Shown one piece after another: positions 1-10,092 of a DNA stretch of 64,000 nucleotides. The stretch lies in assembly GCA_021234155.1 (NCBI GenBank), contig JAJEKV010000002.1, positions 21,355,726 through 21,419,725 on the forward strand, read 5' to 3'. The notes under the pieces are model-generated. The model had not been told where the DNA came from, did not search any database, and was given only the letters and a program-made list of their open reading frames with translations. How positions within the stretch are numbered: position 1 is the first letter of the stretch; every line of letters starts with the position of its first letter. The position numbers and the translations under genes are program-made. The DNA comes from Isoetes taiwanensis. Lineage: Eukaryota > Streptophyta > Lycopodiopsida > Isoetales > Isoetaceae.

Positions 1-224
1 GTTTAACAGGGGATCCTGTTTTACCATCGGGAATCTTTGGACATTTAAAGTTGGCACATCTTTTGATAAACCGTGCTTTCTTGGCCCGTTATTTGTTCGT
101 GTACTTATAATGGATTTCCTTGGTATTTCATATGTATCAACTTGCATATAGTAAGCGTGGTTGGATTGAGCCTTACATGTGGCTCGACCATGTTTTTCTC
201 GCGGGGATGTTTCCGTGCCTTTCA

Positions 225-536
225 TTGTGAGTAAAAAGAATTTACGTAAAAGCGACCCGCATGCCACGTTTCTGTCGGCCGACTTTTTACATAAATTAGA
301 GATGGATGAAATGAAAATAAAGCGAGCTCACTCCCTCTGAGGCGACCTAGAAGTTCAAATTATGAAGTTGTTAAAGATGATATTTATAAGGTTTGCCTTT
401 CTACTGTGAGTAAAAAGAATATCTGTAAAGCAACCTGCATGACACGTTTCCTATGCTGGCTTTTACACAAATTAGAGATGGATGAAAGGAAAATAAAGCG
501 AGATTACTCCCTGTGATGCAACCTAGAAGTTCAAAT
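225..536. repeat. Direct duplication, about 135-bp unit
   Basis: Positions 225-361 and 401-536 are diverged copies of one block. Both run from GTGAGTAAAAAGAAT through ATTAGAGATGGATGAA to CCTAGAAGTTCAAATT, about 175 bp apart. The copies differ by scattered substitutions and small indels, so the duplication is old. No coding signal is seen in either copy, and nothing else recognisable lies in 1-900. Confidence 0.75.
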
Positions 537-906
537 TCCACAGTACTGCCTGTTGCAACACTGTCTTTCTGTAGCAACTTCTTTTAGAATTATCATTGTT
601 TGTGCTATATTGTCTGCCTACTGAATGTCATGCAGGAAACGTGATTCATTCTCCTCCTGGAGATGTGGAGATATTAAGTAATAAACCTATTATCGTCATG
701 TGCTGAAGCAGTATGAATTCTAGGTGATGTTGGAGCGTCATGACAGATTTCACCTCTTCTACTCCCTCGAATCTTTGATTATTTTGCCAGAAAGGTTAGT
801 CCTAAGAGTTTTTTCCTTCCAGTGCTTCTCCACTAAGAATGGCATCAGCGCAGCATGATGACGATGTTTGTGACCTAAATGCCTTCCTCATATTGATTAT
901 TTTGCA

Positions 907-1064
907 GATTTGAAATGCAAGTACTGGATGGGTCATCATGCAGTTTTTGGCCCAAAGGATTTACTGCCTGTGTTAAGTTTTTACTACAAATTACCTATTC
1001 CTCAAGTCTGGCATCCAGAAGTTGGGCTTCTAGAAGCATTATGCAGTTTATGTCAAAGCAAAGG
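907..1064 (+). CDS. Possible isolated exon, unrecognised
   Basis: An open stretch of about 50 codons follows a pyrimidine-rich tract ending TTTTGCAG and closes just before GTGAGG, so it has acceptor and donor signals. The peptide contains the segments KYWMGHHAVFGPKD and LLEALCSLCQSK. I do not recognise a family and found no convincing partner exons nearby. It may be an exon of a host gene reaching in from the left, or a gene fragment carried by a transposon. The open frame continues to a stop at 1104 if the donor is not used. Confidence 0.3.
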
Positions 1065-1104
1065 TGAGGAATTCCTGTTTTCTAGCTTTGGTCTAGGAAA
1101 TTAA

Positions 1105-1571
1105 GATTGAATTCTTACTAGCAAAAATGGTTACACAAGCTGACATTATTTGCATGGATTGTTGTTGCAGGGATTCTTAAGGTTTGATACCATGGCAAGT
1201 TGCAATTCTTGATTCATAGTCCACGTGAATAAAAATATGGATAGCTTGCTTGAATATTTGTGGTACTTTGCATCAGTTTGGATCTGTACCCCATGGGATG
1301 GTATTGGTTGTGGGCATTTTGTAATTGCCCATGATTTGGCCTTATCCATGTGATTACCTTGTGTATTTCTTTCAATGAATACGAGTCTTATTATCACGTT
1401 CATGTAAGCTTATTGGCCTCCCTTTCAACTAAAGATTGTAGAGTGAAACTTATCATGTCATTCTGGATATTGCATTGCAAAGAAAAATAGAGGTTTTATA
1501 GTTCTACACAAGATATGTTGCCATCTCTTTGTTTCCCTAAGGGCCCGAAGGGCCCAAAATTTTTTTTAATA
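1105..1571. other. Unassigned non-coding stretch
   Basis: No gene or repeat boundary is supported here. A short GGGCCC-rich palindromic motif and a T tract occur just before the inverted repeat that starts at 1572. Confidence 0.5.
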
Positions 1572-2028
1572 CAACAACCAACACATAACTACTATTAACA
1601 TTAATTAACTTAGACCATTGCATCCAACATTTTTAAATTAAAATCCCCCTTAAACCCCCTTTGGTTTGGGTGCATATTCACACGGGGGGTGACGTAGGGC
1701 AGCGAGAGCGCTCTTAATTATATTTTACACGTACAAAATCAACATCATATAGTATTTTGCTTAAAATCTTATAGTATTTTGTAAATCTTGTTATACAGTA
1801 TAGCAAATCTTGTACTTCCATACCCCACAAACGAGGAACTTTACGTACGGTGTAGATTAAGGAATAAGGGATGTATATGCCTATCCAACAGCTCTCGTTG
1901 CCCGGAGTCACCCCCCGTGTGAATATGCACCCAAACCAAAGGGGGTTTAAGGGGGATTTTAATTTAAAAATGTTGGATGCAATGGTCTAAGTTAATTAAT
2001 GTTAATAGTAGTTATGTGTTGGTTGTTG
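1572..2028. mobile_element. Foldback/MITE-like element with perfect 122-bp inverted repeats
   Basis: The left arm (1572-1693) and right arm (1907-2028) are reverse complements over all 122 bases. A weaker inner stem extends inward (GGGCAGCGAGAGC near 1697 against its near complement near 1890). The spacer is about 213 bp, AT-rich and without a convincing ORF. Perfect arms imply a recent origin or recent homogenisation. I could not find a clean target-site duplication: the flanks read TTTTAATA and GATATCTA. The superfamily is therefore unassigned, and an inverted duplication without transposition is also possible. Confidence 0.75.
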
Positions 2029-2798
2029 GATATCTATCGACAATGTATATAATTTTAGTACTCCATACGTGTTTCTTCCCAATCCTTGAAGCTTGCTCAA
2101 TTCTTGGGTCCATCTTTCTAAAAGAAATGACAAAAATCTACTCGAAATTTCATCCCAATCCCATCATGGATGTTGTCACCCATATTTCTAAGATATTCAA
2201 ATATCTGATAGGTCCTCTAGCTTGCTTAAAGCTGGTGTAGTCGTTACTCGTTGGAGTAGCAAGGCGATGATCCATAATTTGTTGAAAAATCTGGTCTCCA
2301 TGGAGTTGTTTTATAATCATTCATGTGCCCTACTTTCTTTTGTCGAACATATTCTGACTCTTCTCGTCCTTAATATTGATGTTGACTACCTTCATTAAAG
2401 TTATCCCTCTTAGTGGACTTGCTGATGTAGTGGCGACATAGGGCTCAGTGTCGTATCCCAAAAGCTTGAAAGTAATGTTCACCATTGTGTAGAATCTTTC
2501 GTGTTCGACTCGTGTCCCTTGAAGGTCACGAGATTTGACGATGATTCTTCTAACTCCTGAATTGATATTGTCGTGTTGACCTCGCCACTTCTAACTGTGC
2601 AACTTCTCTTCCTGAGAGAAGTTTATTTGCATCCATGTGCAGGGACTATAATTTTGACTGATCAGTTAGTAATGCTGGTATTTGGTCCCCCTTCTTGATG
2701 GTATTTGACCTCCAATCTCCAACGTGGAAGATCAAAGATCATCATGATCTTGAATAGTATTGGTGCCCCAAACGAAGAGACACTAGGTCTTATAAATC
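2029..2798 (-). pseudogene. Downstream remnant of old Ty3/gypsy pol, split by a later LTR element
   Basis: Read on the minus strand from 2798, the frame opens with IRPSVSSFGAP, the segment expected right after the LLDLGF end of the reverse-transcriptase fragment at 7924-8221. Within about 60 codons the frame is disrupted by stops and indels. Sequence further left is too diverged for me to assign. This is the distal half of the element whose gag, protease and RT start lie at 7919-9341; the halves were separated by the 2799-7918 insertion. Confidence 0.6.
2794..2798. other. Target-site duplication AAATC (left)
   Basis: AAATC immediately precedes the 5' LTR (TGATATGG...). The same five bases follow the 3' LTR at 7919-7923. 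A 5-bp duplication is standard for LTR retrotransposons and fixes the borders of the 2799-7918 element. Confidence 0.85.
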
Positions 2799-3679
2799 TG
2801 ATATGGGGGCATGCTAGGGGGAGTGGTCCGGAAGAAATGAATTAAGGCAATGGGGTGTTGGAAAACAATGGTTAAGGCAATGGGCATTTGGCTACAAGAT
2901 ATTATGGGGAAAAAAGGGGCATGATATTTTAATTGACCAATAAAGTTAGAGATAAGGGAGATATTTCAAAGAAAAGGGATATCTCTTGATTTGGCAAGGC
3001 AAATAATAGAAATAGGCTTCGTGCAAATTTCGGGTTACTATTCCTGCAACAAAAAGGGCGGAGTCAAGGAGATCGAAATAGCAGGGCACAAATAGCTTAT
3101 CTGAAGAAAGGTTCGAGAGGTTATAAGGAAACGGCTGTCTGCACCAAGGGGACACAGAGACATCATCTGATTTTGAATCCGGCAGCAAGGATCTTTGGTC
3201 TCCTCTTCCGGCACCTGCAGAATCCGGCAGCTATATACCTTCTACTTCAGCTTCAAGGCAACCAGTTCCGGATTGCTGTGCTTAAATCCAATCTGCCTAC
3301 CTCTGATTTAGATGAAGATCTTGTAGGCGGAGCTTCTGGATCTGTTCTGCCTGCAGGCTTTCCTGATAAGCTTGGGATTGAATCGAGTTCTAATCCTTGG
3401 TGGTTGTGATTGAGCCTGTCTAAGCCCAATACCATTGTAAGATCGGATTGATCGCAAGCTGAAGGGATAATAGGCTGCGACCAATTCCTTTCATTCCTTT
3501 TCCTTGGAAATTGCCTTAGATTCTATCTGGATCCGATTGGGTGGAAACTGGATGCCCAATCCATTGGTTGTGGAAACCAAGTTGATTGTTCTTATCAAAG
3601 ACTGTCTTCTTCTTATCTTGTCTATATAATTGTGGATCAAAGTAGTCACGTCTTTAAGCTTTTCCCTTAAAGTGTATCA
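2799..3679 (+). repeat. 5' LTR of gag-only retrotransposon
   Basis: This is an 881-bp terminal repeat beginning TGATATGG and ending GTGTATCA, followed two bases later by a tRNA-iMet primer site. It matches 5273-5531 (left part) and 7350-7918 (right part) with few differences. About 50 bp around 3060-3109 have no counterpart in the interrupted 3' LTR. Confidence 0.85.
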
Positions 3680-3681
3680 AC

Positions 3682-3692
3682 TGGTATCAGAG
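3682..3692 (+). promoter_or_regulatory. Primer-binding site (initiator Met tRNA)
   Basis: TGGTATCAGAG lies two bases after the 5' LTR end. It is the usual plant LTR-element site complementary to the 3' end of initiator methionine tRNA. Confidence 0.85.
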
Positions 3693-3716
3693 ATTATCGA
3701 TCCTTAGATCTGATCA

Positions 3717-4850
3717 ATGGCCCAACGCTTCAATGTTACTGAAGCGCAATATCAACAAGCCTTGTCTAATGCTGGTTACATTGAATCCCAGTCAGCATTG
3801 CCTATGCCTAGCAGCCAGCAAGAGTATGACAGGCAAGTGGAACTGTTGGCTATTCTGTACCGCTTCCTTCCAGATATTTATCAGCAACCTTCGCAACCTC
3901 CTCTGCCTAATGGTCCTCCACCAGTAAATCCTCCACCGCCACCTAAGCTGAGAAAATGGTTAGAGAAAGCGGATATGCCGTCTTTCAAAGGAGGAAAGAC
4001 AAAGCCTGTCAAGGTTGTTAGTTTCATCAGCCAATGGGAAAAGTTCTTTGAACGAGTGCAGGCAACAGATGTGGAAAGACTGCAAGCCATGGACACTTAT
4101 TTGAAAGATCGAGCTCAAGCATGGTGGCAAGGCAGACGAGAATGTGATCCCAGGATCATTAATTGGGAAAGTTTCAAAACGGCTTTTGAAGCACATTATT
4201 TACCCTCTAACTATCACACCGAGTTACGCAGGGAATGGGATCGCCTGAAACAGGGGGAGACTGAGAGTATTCAGTCCTATACTTCCAAATTCACTCATTT
4301 AGCGGCACTAATAAGGAATCTGGATGGGAAAGAGCTTCTAAGAAAATATGTCAACGGATGTAGGGATGATATTTATGCGGAAATGGAAATATTTTTCCCA
4401 AAAGATTTAAATGAAGCCATAAAACTAGCATCCGCAGTGGAGCGGAAACTAGATCCAAAGTCTAGGAAGTTTGATATTTGGGATGAGGAAACTTCAGACC
4501 AAGAGGACAAAAAGAGTAGCAAAGAGAAAAACGGAAGTAAGGAATCTTCCAAGAACTCTAAGAGGAAGAGAAATAATGGCAATGGTAATGGTTCCGAAAG
4601 GAAGCGTGAGGAGGGAAGTCAAATTAGACTGCGGAAGGAAATTAAGGAACCAAAAGGTGGATGCTATAGATGCGGAGGAAATCATTTCCTAAGGGATTGT
4701 CCGTTTAGGGAAGGGGGAATTGAAGGTCCCAAGCCCGTGGAGGATGTACCTGAGACCTCTAAAGCTGCTGAAGATCGGAAGAAAGGTGAGGAACGGGCAA
4801 AGGCTATAGCCAAAGAACGGAGGTGGCTCCAAATTGGAACTATGGGGTAA
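3717..4850 (+). CDS. gag: Retrotransposon Gag protein (Ty3/gypsy-like)
   Basis: This intact 377-residue ORF starts 24 bp after the primer site. Residues 1-60 are Q-rich, followed by a proline-rich linker (about 61-77). The capsid-like retrotrans_gag domain spans about 85-240, with the segments AQAWWQGRRE, INWESFKTAFEAHY and LKQGETESIQSY. A very basic, Lys/Ser/Asn-rich region (about 255-305) precedes one CCHC zinc knuckle, CYRCGGNHFLRDCP (CX2CX4HX4C), at about 316-329. Gag packages element RNA into virus-like particles. The frame is uninterrupted and no pol follows before the 3' LTR, so this looks like a gag-only element relying on enzymes in trans. Confidence 0.9.
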   Translation: MAQRFNVTEAQYQQALSNAGYIESQSALPMPSSQQEYDRQVELLAILYRFLPDIYQQPSQPPLPNGPPPVNPPPPPKLRKWLEKADMPSFKGGKTKPVKVVSFISQWEKFFERVQATDVERLQAMDTYLKDRAQAWWQGRRECDPRIINWESFKTAFEAHYLPSNYHTELRREWDRLKQGETESIQSYTSKFTHLAALIRNLDGKELLRKYVNGCRDDIYAEMEIFFPKDLNEAIKLASAVERKLDPKSRKFDIWDEETSDQEDKKSSKEKNGSKESSKNSKRKRNNGNGNGSERKREEGSQIRLRKEIKEPKGGCYRCGGNHFLRDCPFREGGIEGPKPVEDVPETSKAAEDRKKGEERAKAIAKERRWLQIGTMG

Positions 4851-5272
4851 ACATCATAAAAAAAAAAAAATTACATTTCTTAGGATAATATTTGTAAGAT
4901 TTGATTTGATTTGGTTTGTAAGATTTGATTTTTATGTGGAATAAAAATTAAATTATTATGAAAGCATGGTGCATTAGATGTAATTTTTTTGAAAGGTGGT
5001 AATTGTTGTTATTGCACAATTGGCCTAACAAAATTACATCTGTATCGCGGAGATACAATCGTGGAGATACTATCAATAAGTACTGTGGAGGTACAAATGA
5101 TAGCAATGTGCCGCGGAGGTACAAGGATATATCGTACTGTGGAAGTACGCGCATATCCGTAACTATTCCTTGAATTTGCAGAAACACATGGGAGCAATCA
5201 CGTTAAGAAGGGATGGGTCCCTTGGAGCGTTTCTGGAAGATCGCGGATGATCTTCTTTAAGAAGGGATGGAT

Positions 5273-5531
5273 TGATATGGGGGCATGCTAGGGGGAGTGT
5301 TCCGGAAGAAATGAATTAAGGCAATGGGGTGTTGGAAAACAATGGTTAAGGCAATGGGCATTTGGCTACAAGATATTATGGGGAAAAAAGGGGCATGATA
5401 TTTTAATTGACCAATAAAGTTAGAGATAAGGGAGATATTTCAAAGAAAAGGGATATCTCTTGATTTGGCAAGGCAAATAATAGAAATAGGCTTCGTGCAA
5501 ATTTCGGGTTACTATTCCTGCAACAAGAAGG
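5273..5531 (+). repeat. 3' LTR, left piece
   Basis: It starts TGATATGG right after the polypurine run and follows the 5' LTR nearly base for base to CTGCAACAAGAAGGG. It then stops abruptly where LINE-derived sequence begins. The right piece resumes at 7350. Confidence 0.85.
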
Positions 5532-5935
5532 GCCCGCACCTCCATGCTCAGAGATGTGCGCCCGCACCTCCATGCTCAGAGAGCCAATCTTCCAACTGAT
5601 CAATGTATAGGCCAAAGAGTGTGAGGGAGAGGGGGCAACCCTGACGCACTCCAATGATTACCGACACGGTCCAGGCCGATGTGATACTGACCGAGCATGC
5701 CTCAGACAACCCTATATAACGCATTCTCGCAAGTCGGGGGTCAGGCACATGTATGCATGTAATCATTCCATGACATAAAAGCCATACTCCCGACTCCAAT
5801 ACATTGGTATGCAACTTCTGTCCGTGGACTTGAACTGAACAACCACATTGAATATGAAGGTAGACACAGCCATCATGGTACATGTATATTGCACTAAGAC
5901 ATGAGACAACCATGATAGACATGAGCATTCAAATT
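5532..5935 (-). mobile_element. LINE reverse-transcriptase fragment
   Basis: Minus-strand translation gives VSVIIGVRQGCPLSLTLFGL followed by YIDQLEDWLSEHGGAGAHL, the RT segment just upstream of the YADD box in non-LTR retrotransposons. The same family recurs on the plus strand at 19.5 kb (LFGLYIGQLESWLADNGGDG). It lies inside the 3' LTR of the gag-only element. A short tandem duplication (CCCGCACCTCCATGCTCAGA twice, 5532-5583) marks the LTR junction. The fragment is 5'- and 3'-truncated. Its left end in plus coordinates is sharp; the other end (about 5935) is approximate. Confidence 0.65.
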
Positions 5936-6253
5936 TAATGATTTGAATATATTATCAAGGCCTCAATAACCCAAAGTTAATTCACATCTTCTCAAGTTTC
6001 TCTTGGGACATCTAAAAGACCGTCATATATCCCTATGGGATCCTGCCATGTAGTATAATATAGAAAATACTATCTACCTACCTCATTTATAAGATTGCAC
6101 AATATCGTTTTATTATCCACCCCTATACAATGTGAAATTGAACCCATAGGACACCTACAACAAAAATCAACTAATCATTCAAATGCAACCGGAGGCAAGG
6201 CCATTTACAAATGCAATAAAGTAAGTCCAATTCCTACAATGAAACCGTATTTA

Positions 6254-6283
6254 TGCCCAGCAACACCGGGCACCCATTACTAG
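6254..6283 (+). mobile_element. Helitron 3' terminus
   Basis: A 19-nt hairpin (TGCCCAGCAACACCGGGCA) is followed 7 bp later by CTAG and then a host T. This is the Helitron 3' signature (subterminal hairpin, CTRR end, insertion into A-T). Stem and spacing match the termini near 19295 and 48469. The 5' end of this copy was not located. It presumably lies to the left, within or beyond the LINE fragment. Confidence 0.65.
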
Positions 6284-6764
6284 TATCTAATTAAGTTTGG
6301 AATTAAACTTTAAATAAATGCGTTAATGACGACATTTGTGGCGGAAAAAGGTCTTGACATTGAGTTCTGTAGCTACGTGATAAGATTTGATTTATCATAC
6401 ACTGTATATGGTTACATTCAGTCTCGTGGAAGCGTTCGTCAAAATGACTCCGAGTATATTCTGTTCATGAAAATGCTAGATTCAATCCTCAAAGCAGTGC
6501 TGTCAGTTGCAGTATTATTTGAAGATATTGTTTACTATGGCCACTAGTTCTTCTTTCCAAAGCCAAGTATCATTGAGTGCATGGCCTGATTGTCATCTTG
6601 TGACCATGACATCCATTTGTGTTAGCCCTTCTTAATGGCATATGCTCGTCTAGTCCTTGTTCTTGATTTGCTATAGGCATTATTGTGATATACGAGGCTT
6701 CTCCTTAAGTGTTGATCTCTTATACAAATCCTGTACAAAGTGGCCACTTTTGATCGCTACAAAC

Positions 6765-7232
6765 TGTAACGTTCCTAACCGACATGCCCTTGACCAACTG
6801 GGAAAAACCGTCTAGACGTTTATGAGTAGTCGCTTCTATCCATTTATGCCGGTGTCTCGGGAACGCCCCACAGGCACATTCAAGGTTCGAATACTCGAGC
6901 GGTCTACCATGGGCCCGTTAGAGTCTCTCCCACTAGAACTATGCTCGTCCTCGAGCATCCAAAGCTATACCATGTCTATGTCATACCATGTCACAATAAT
7001 TATCAAGTCTTTGCAAATTACCCATGCATATAGGCACCCATGGAGACGAACTCGAGACCTGCTCTAATACCAACTGTAACGTTCCTAACCGACATGCCCT
7101 TGACCAACTGGGCAAAACCGTCTAGACGTTTATGAGTAGTCGCTTCTACCCATTTATGTCGGTGTCTCGGGAACGCCCCACAGGCACATTCAAGGTTCGA
7201 ATACTCGAGCGGTCTACCATGGGCCCGTTACA
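6765..7232 (-). mobile_element. TRIM (terminal-repeat retrotransposon in miniature)
   Basis: Two direct repeats, 6765-6920 and 7075-7230(32), start TGTAACG and end CGTTA(CA), and are nearly identical over 156 bp. Reading the minus strand, the upstream repeat (7075-7232) ends in CA and is followed two bases later by TGGTATTAGAGC (7061-7072), a primer site close to the Met-tRNA site. A purine run AGTGGGAGAGAC precedes the downstream repeat. The total is 468 bp, with an internal region of only about 154 bp and no ORF. A short GTTT flanking match may be the target duplication. Confidence 0.75.
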
Positions 7233-7349
7233 AAACCGTTAGCAAATAGCTGGCAATGAGGCCATCTAAAACGATGTTTTATTATGCAGGGGCGGGGCTT
7301 CATGAACCCTGTAGTAGGCTCGAAGGGTGATACCTTGAGTCTGCGTGTC

Positions 7350-7918
7350 CAAGGTTCGAGAGGTTATAAGGAAACGGCTGTCTGCACCAACGGGACACAG
7401 AGACATCATCTGATTTTGAATCCGCAAAGAAGGATCTTTGGTGCGCTCTTCCCAAGACCGAGAATCCGCAGACTATATACCTTCTACTTCAGCTTCAAGG
7501 CAACCAGTTCCGGATTGTTGTGCTTAAATCCAATCTGCCTTCTGATTTAGATGAGGATCTTGTAGGCGGAGCTTCTGGATCTGTTCTGCCTACAGGCTTT
7601 CCTGATAAGCTTGGGATTGAATCGAGTTCTAATCCTTGGTGGTTGTGATTGAACCTGTCTAAGCCCAATACCATTGTAAGATCGGATTGATGGCAAGCTG
7701 AAGGGATAATAGGCTGCGACCAATTCCTTTCATTCCTTTTCCTTGGAAATTGCCTTAGATTCTATCTAGATCCGGTTGGGTGGAAACTGGATGCCCAATC
7801 CATTGGTTGTGGAAACCAAGTTGATTGTTCTTATCAAAGACTGTCTTCTTCTTATCTTGTCTATATAATTGTGGATCAAAGTAGTCACGTCTTTAAGCTT
7901 TTCCCTTAAAGCGTATCA
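7350..7918 (+). repeat. 3' LTR, right piece
   Basis: This matches 3110-3679 of the 5' LTR (AAGGTTCGAGAGG to GCGTATCA), ends in CA, and is followed by the right AAATC duplication at 7919-7923. It completes the 3' LTR interrupted at 5531. Confidence 0.85.
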
Positions 7919-8221
7919 AAATCCTAGGTCTAAAAGCTCTTGTAACTGTTTCTTCAACTCCGTTAGTTCATTACTTGTCATTCTATAGGGAGCTTTATTA
8001 CTGGTTGGCTTTGTCCCTGGTTCAAGTGCTATTTCACACTCTACTCCCCTATAGGATGGCGTCTGTTTGATCTCATCAGGAAAAATATCGTGGAATTCCT
8101 TTATTAACTTATCCACTAACTTAGGCAAGTTGCTCAAGATTTTATCTTCTTTTTCCTTGCTTGAGTCTGTACCAGCGGCTTCTATTTTAAAATGTAGGCT
8201 ACCTGTCCTCTCTTTATGCAT
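7919..8221 (-). pseudogene. pol: Old Ty3/gypsy: pre-RT spacer and start of reverse transcriptase
   Basis: The minus-strand frame encodes a linker (LVDKLIKEFHDIFPDE) and then GVECEIALEPGT and NELTELKKQLQELLDLGF, the standard N-terminus of plant gypsy reverse transcriptases. It is cut exactly at the AAATC duplication and resumes at 2798 with IRPSVSSFGAP. The catalytic FADD-type box is not recognisable in the separated half. Protease lies immediately upstream on the same strand. Confidence 0.75.
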
Positions 8222-8634
8222 TTGAGTAATTTCTTACTAGACATGCATTGCATTATTGGGGTAACCTCTTTACCTGCTATCTCTATGGTCTTTTCGTTAG
8301 GTGCCGTGAAGGTGACCTTTCTGTTCCCACAATCGATGAATGCCTTTGCTGGGCTCAAGTATTCCATTCCTATTATGAGATCATATTTTCCCATCTCCAT
8401 TATTTCTGCTCCCATATCAATATCTACCCCTGGCAACTCAATATTAAAATTAACCCTTTTTCCTGCCATGTATTTGATTGCTCCACTTGCTAATACCACT
8501 GGCCTTGGGTTCGTCCGAAGGGTTTTCATTTTCAACATTTTGACCATTCTAGACAAAGCAAAGTTATGGGAGCTCCCTGTATCGAAGAGAACAATGAACA
8601 ACTTGGCTTTTACTTTACTGAGGTTGTATATCAC
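8182..8634 (-). pseudogene. Old Ty3/gypsy: retropepsin-like protease domain
   Basis: The minus-strand frame includes FIVLFDTGSSHNF, where DTG is the catalytic Asp motif of retropepsins. It is followed by the usual beta-strand pattern and GKYDLIIGMEYLSPAKAFID, similar to the gypsy LGMDWL..A.IDC segment. It overlaps the RT-side frame at its 3' end. The surrounding gag and RT frames are damaged, so this is a relic polyprotein segment, although this domain still reads open for about 150 codons. Confidence 0.8.
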
Positions 8635-8739
8635 ATTATACTGACTCTCTGCGTTTTTTGAATAAATTGCAGCTAGTATATGACACTCACAATGGATATA
8701 GTCGCGGGCCTCCTGGCCGTCATCCTCTGAGAAGGTTTT

Positions 8740-9460
8740 CCCATCCTCCTAGCTCTGCAAGTGCCGTGTTCATAACAAACGGGCAAGTTTAAGTTCTGTG
8801 CCCAGGCTGGAAACACCTGAAGCATAACTATTTTTCAATGCATTCTTGCCTCTTTTGCTTTGGTATCACCTGTAGGAACTGTTTAATCGACTTTGAATAG
8901 TTGGACCCTCCCTGTTGTGGCTTATCCTTAAATGATACTTGTTTTTTCTCCTGCTTCCTATAGATTCCGTTGAATGGGGCCCTAGCAGGAGCTGGGCTTG
9001 CTGGCCTAGGACTATAAGCTCCCGAGCTCTTTCCCTTTTCATAATTGTTTGCTTTGTATGAACTTTCCTGGTTTCCTGAGCCTTGCAAACTGAAGGCCTT
9101 TGATTCCGCTTCTGAGTGTCCGCGGATTGATGGCTTTGACTAGCTTTCTAATTTTTTCGTTTAGCCCTTCTATGTATCCATCTACTGCATTGCGTTCACT
9201 CAACTTGGGAACATAGAGCCTGAGTGTCATGAACTGTTCTGCATATTTCTGCACTGTCTTGTTGCCCTGCTGCAGCCGGTAGAATGACTGCATCATATGT
9301 GTTTTATGTTCTCTAGAAACGTAGTGGCATTTGAATGTCATTTGTCACTCTGAATCCTGTGACGAACTCATCCATTATCTCCTTGACGAGCCTCACAAAT
9401 GGCGCTCGTAGTATTAGGAAGCCGTAGCTTCGCTGAAAGTGCCGAATCTCTTTGGCAGCT
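8740..9460 (-). pseudogene. gag: Old Ty3/gypsy: Gag with damaged zinc knuckle
   Basis: Two minus-strand frames (9039-9341 and 8828-9088) together cover a retrotrans_gag domain: YRLQQGNKTVQKYAEQF, LRLYVPKLSERNAVDGYIEG and a later Pro/Ala-rich basic linker. Upstream sequence to about 9460 continues the domain (KEIMDEFVTGFRV). Near 8780-8815 the minus strand reads CFQPGHRT, a stop, then TCP. This looks like a CCHC zinc knuckle that has lost a Cys codon region and gained a stop. Frameshifts join the pieces, so the gene is dead. LTRs for this element were not found. Confidence 0.65.
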
Positions 9461-9782
9461 CTTGAGAAGACCGAGTCTCTTCTTCGCTTCATCAGCTTCC
9501 TTGAGATCTATGATCTCTTATATAGTCTACCAACTCTAGTGGCATGCCGCCACCATATGCATGTATGCATGTGTTAACTCTAGTGAACAACCATTTAACT
9601 GATTTTCTTTAGACACTTGGCCCTTCTATTATACATTAATGCCACTTGTTCTTTAAACCTATAATCCTTAGGTTTAATGGTCCTATATGACCTAGGGCCC
9701 AACATATGTATGCAACATACCTGTATGACCTAGGGCCTAATATATGTGCATAACACAAACGCAAGGGCAAGAGTTCCGTAAA

Positions 9783-9842
9783 CAAGAATGGGAACTTCCC
9801 CTGCATTCCAGCAGCTGCCGGAGAGGAAGTTCCTATTCTTGT
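9783..9842. repeat. Short hairpin, 20-bp arms
   Basis: ACAAGAATGGGAACTTCCCC and its near complement GAGGAAGTTCCTATTCTTGT are separated by about 20 bp. Two mismatches are visible in the stem. It lies just outside the inverted repeat at 9847-10092 and may belong to the same structure. Confidence 0.6.
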
Positions 9843-9846
9843 TACG

Positions 9847-10092
9847 TGAAGATCACTTGCCTTCCATTAAGGATTAGTAAATCTTTCAAATAGGTAGATT
9901 GCTGGAATGAGGATAGATTTCCAGAATGCAAAGTAAAGATCACAGTATGGAAGGTAGAAACCTGATGCTGCCAGAATGTCACAGAAAATTTTGAACAGCA
10001 AAAAGAGCTTCGATTCAGGGAAAGAAGATTGCAGACTTGGTGATGCTTAATTGGACATCGGGCCTGAATGGAAGGCAAGTGATCTTTACAAT
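9847..10092. mobile_element. Small MITE-like inverted-repeat element
   Basis: AAGATCACTTGCCTTCCATT at the left and its exact 20-bp reverse complement at the right bound about 245 bp of non-coding DNA. No clear flanking duplication is visible. A stem-loop palindrome sits immediately to the left, so the true ends could be further out. Confidence 0.5.

Larger units (their letters stand above)
2799..7918 (+). mobile_element. Gag-only (non-autonomous) LTR retrotransposon with a broken 3' LTR
   Basis: The element has a 5' LTR at 2799-3679 starting TG and ending CA, a primer-binding site TGGTATCAGAG (3682-3692), one gag ORF, a polypurine run AAGAAGGGATGGA just before 5273, and a 3' LTR in two pieces (5273-5531 and 7350-7918). 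AAATC duplications flank it. There is no protease, integrase or reverse transcriptase, so it would need enzymes from another element. Between gag and the 3' LTR is a poly(A) run and a degenerate tandem GGAGRTACAA repeat (about 5045-5150). It inserted into the RT of an older minus-strand gypsy copy, and a 1.8-kb block later entered its 3' LTR. Confidence 0.85.

Noticed and set aside
2029-2640. Functional reverse transcriptase on the minus strand
   Set aside because: Only the first roughly 60 codons after 2798 look like RT; stops and indels follow and no catalytic box is visible.
7349-7380. tRNA gene suggested by GGTTCGA-like T-loop sequence
   Set aside because: It lies in LTR sequence and has no acceptor or anticodon stems.
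8216-8644. 142-codon plus-strand ORF
   Set aside because: Antisense to the retropepsin-like domain, which has a DTG motif.
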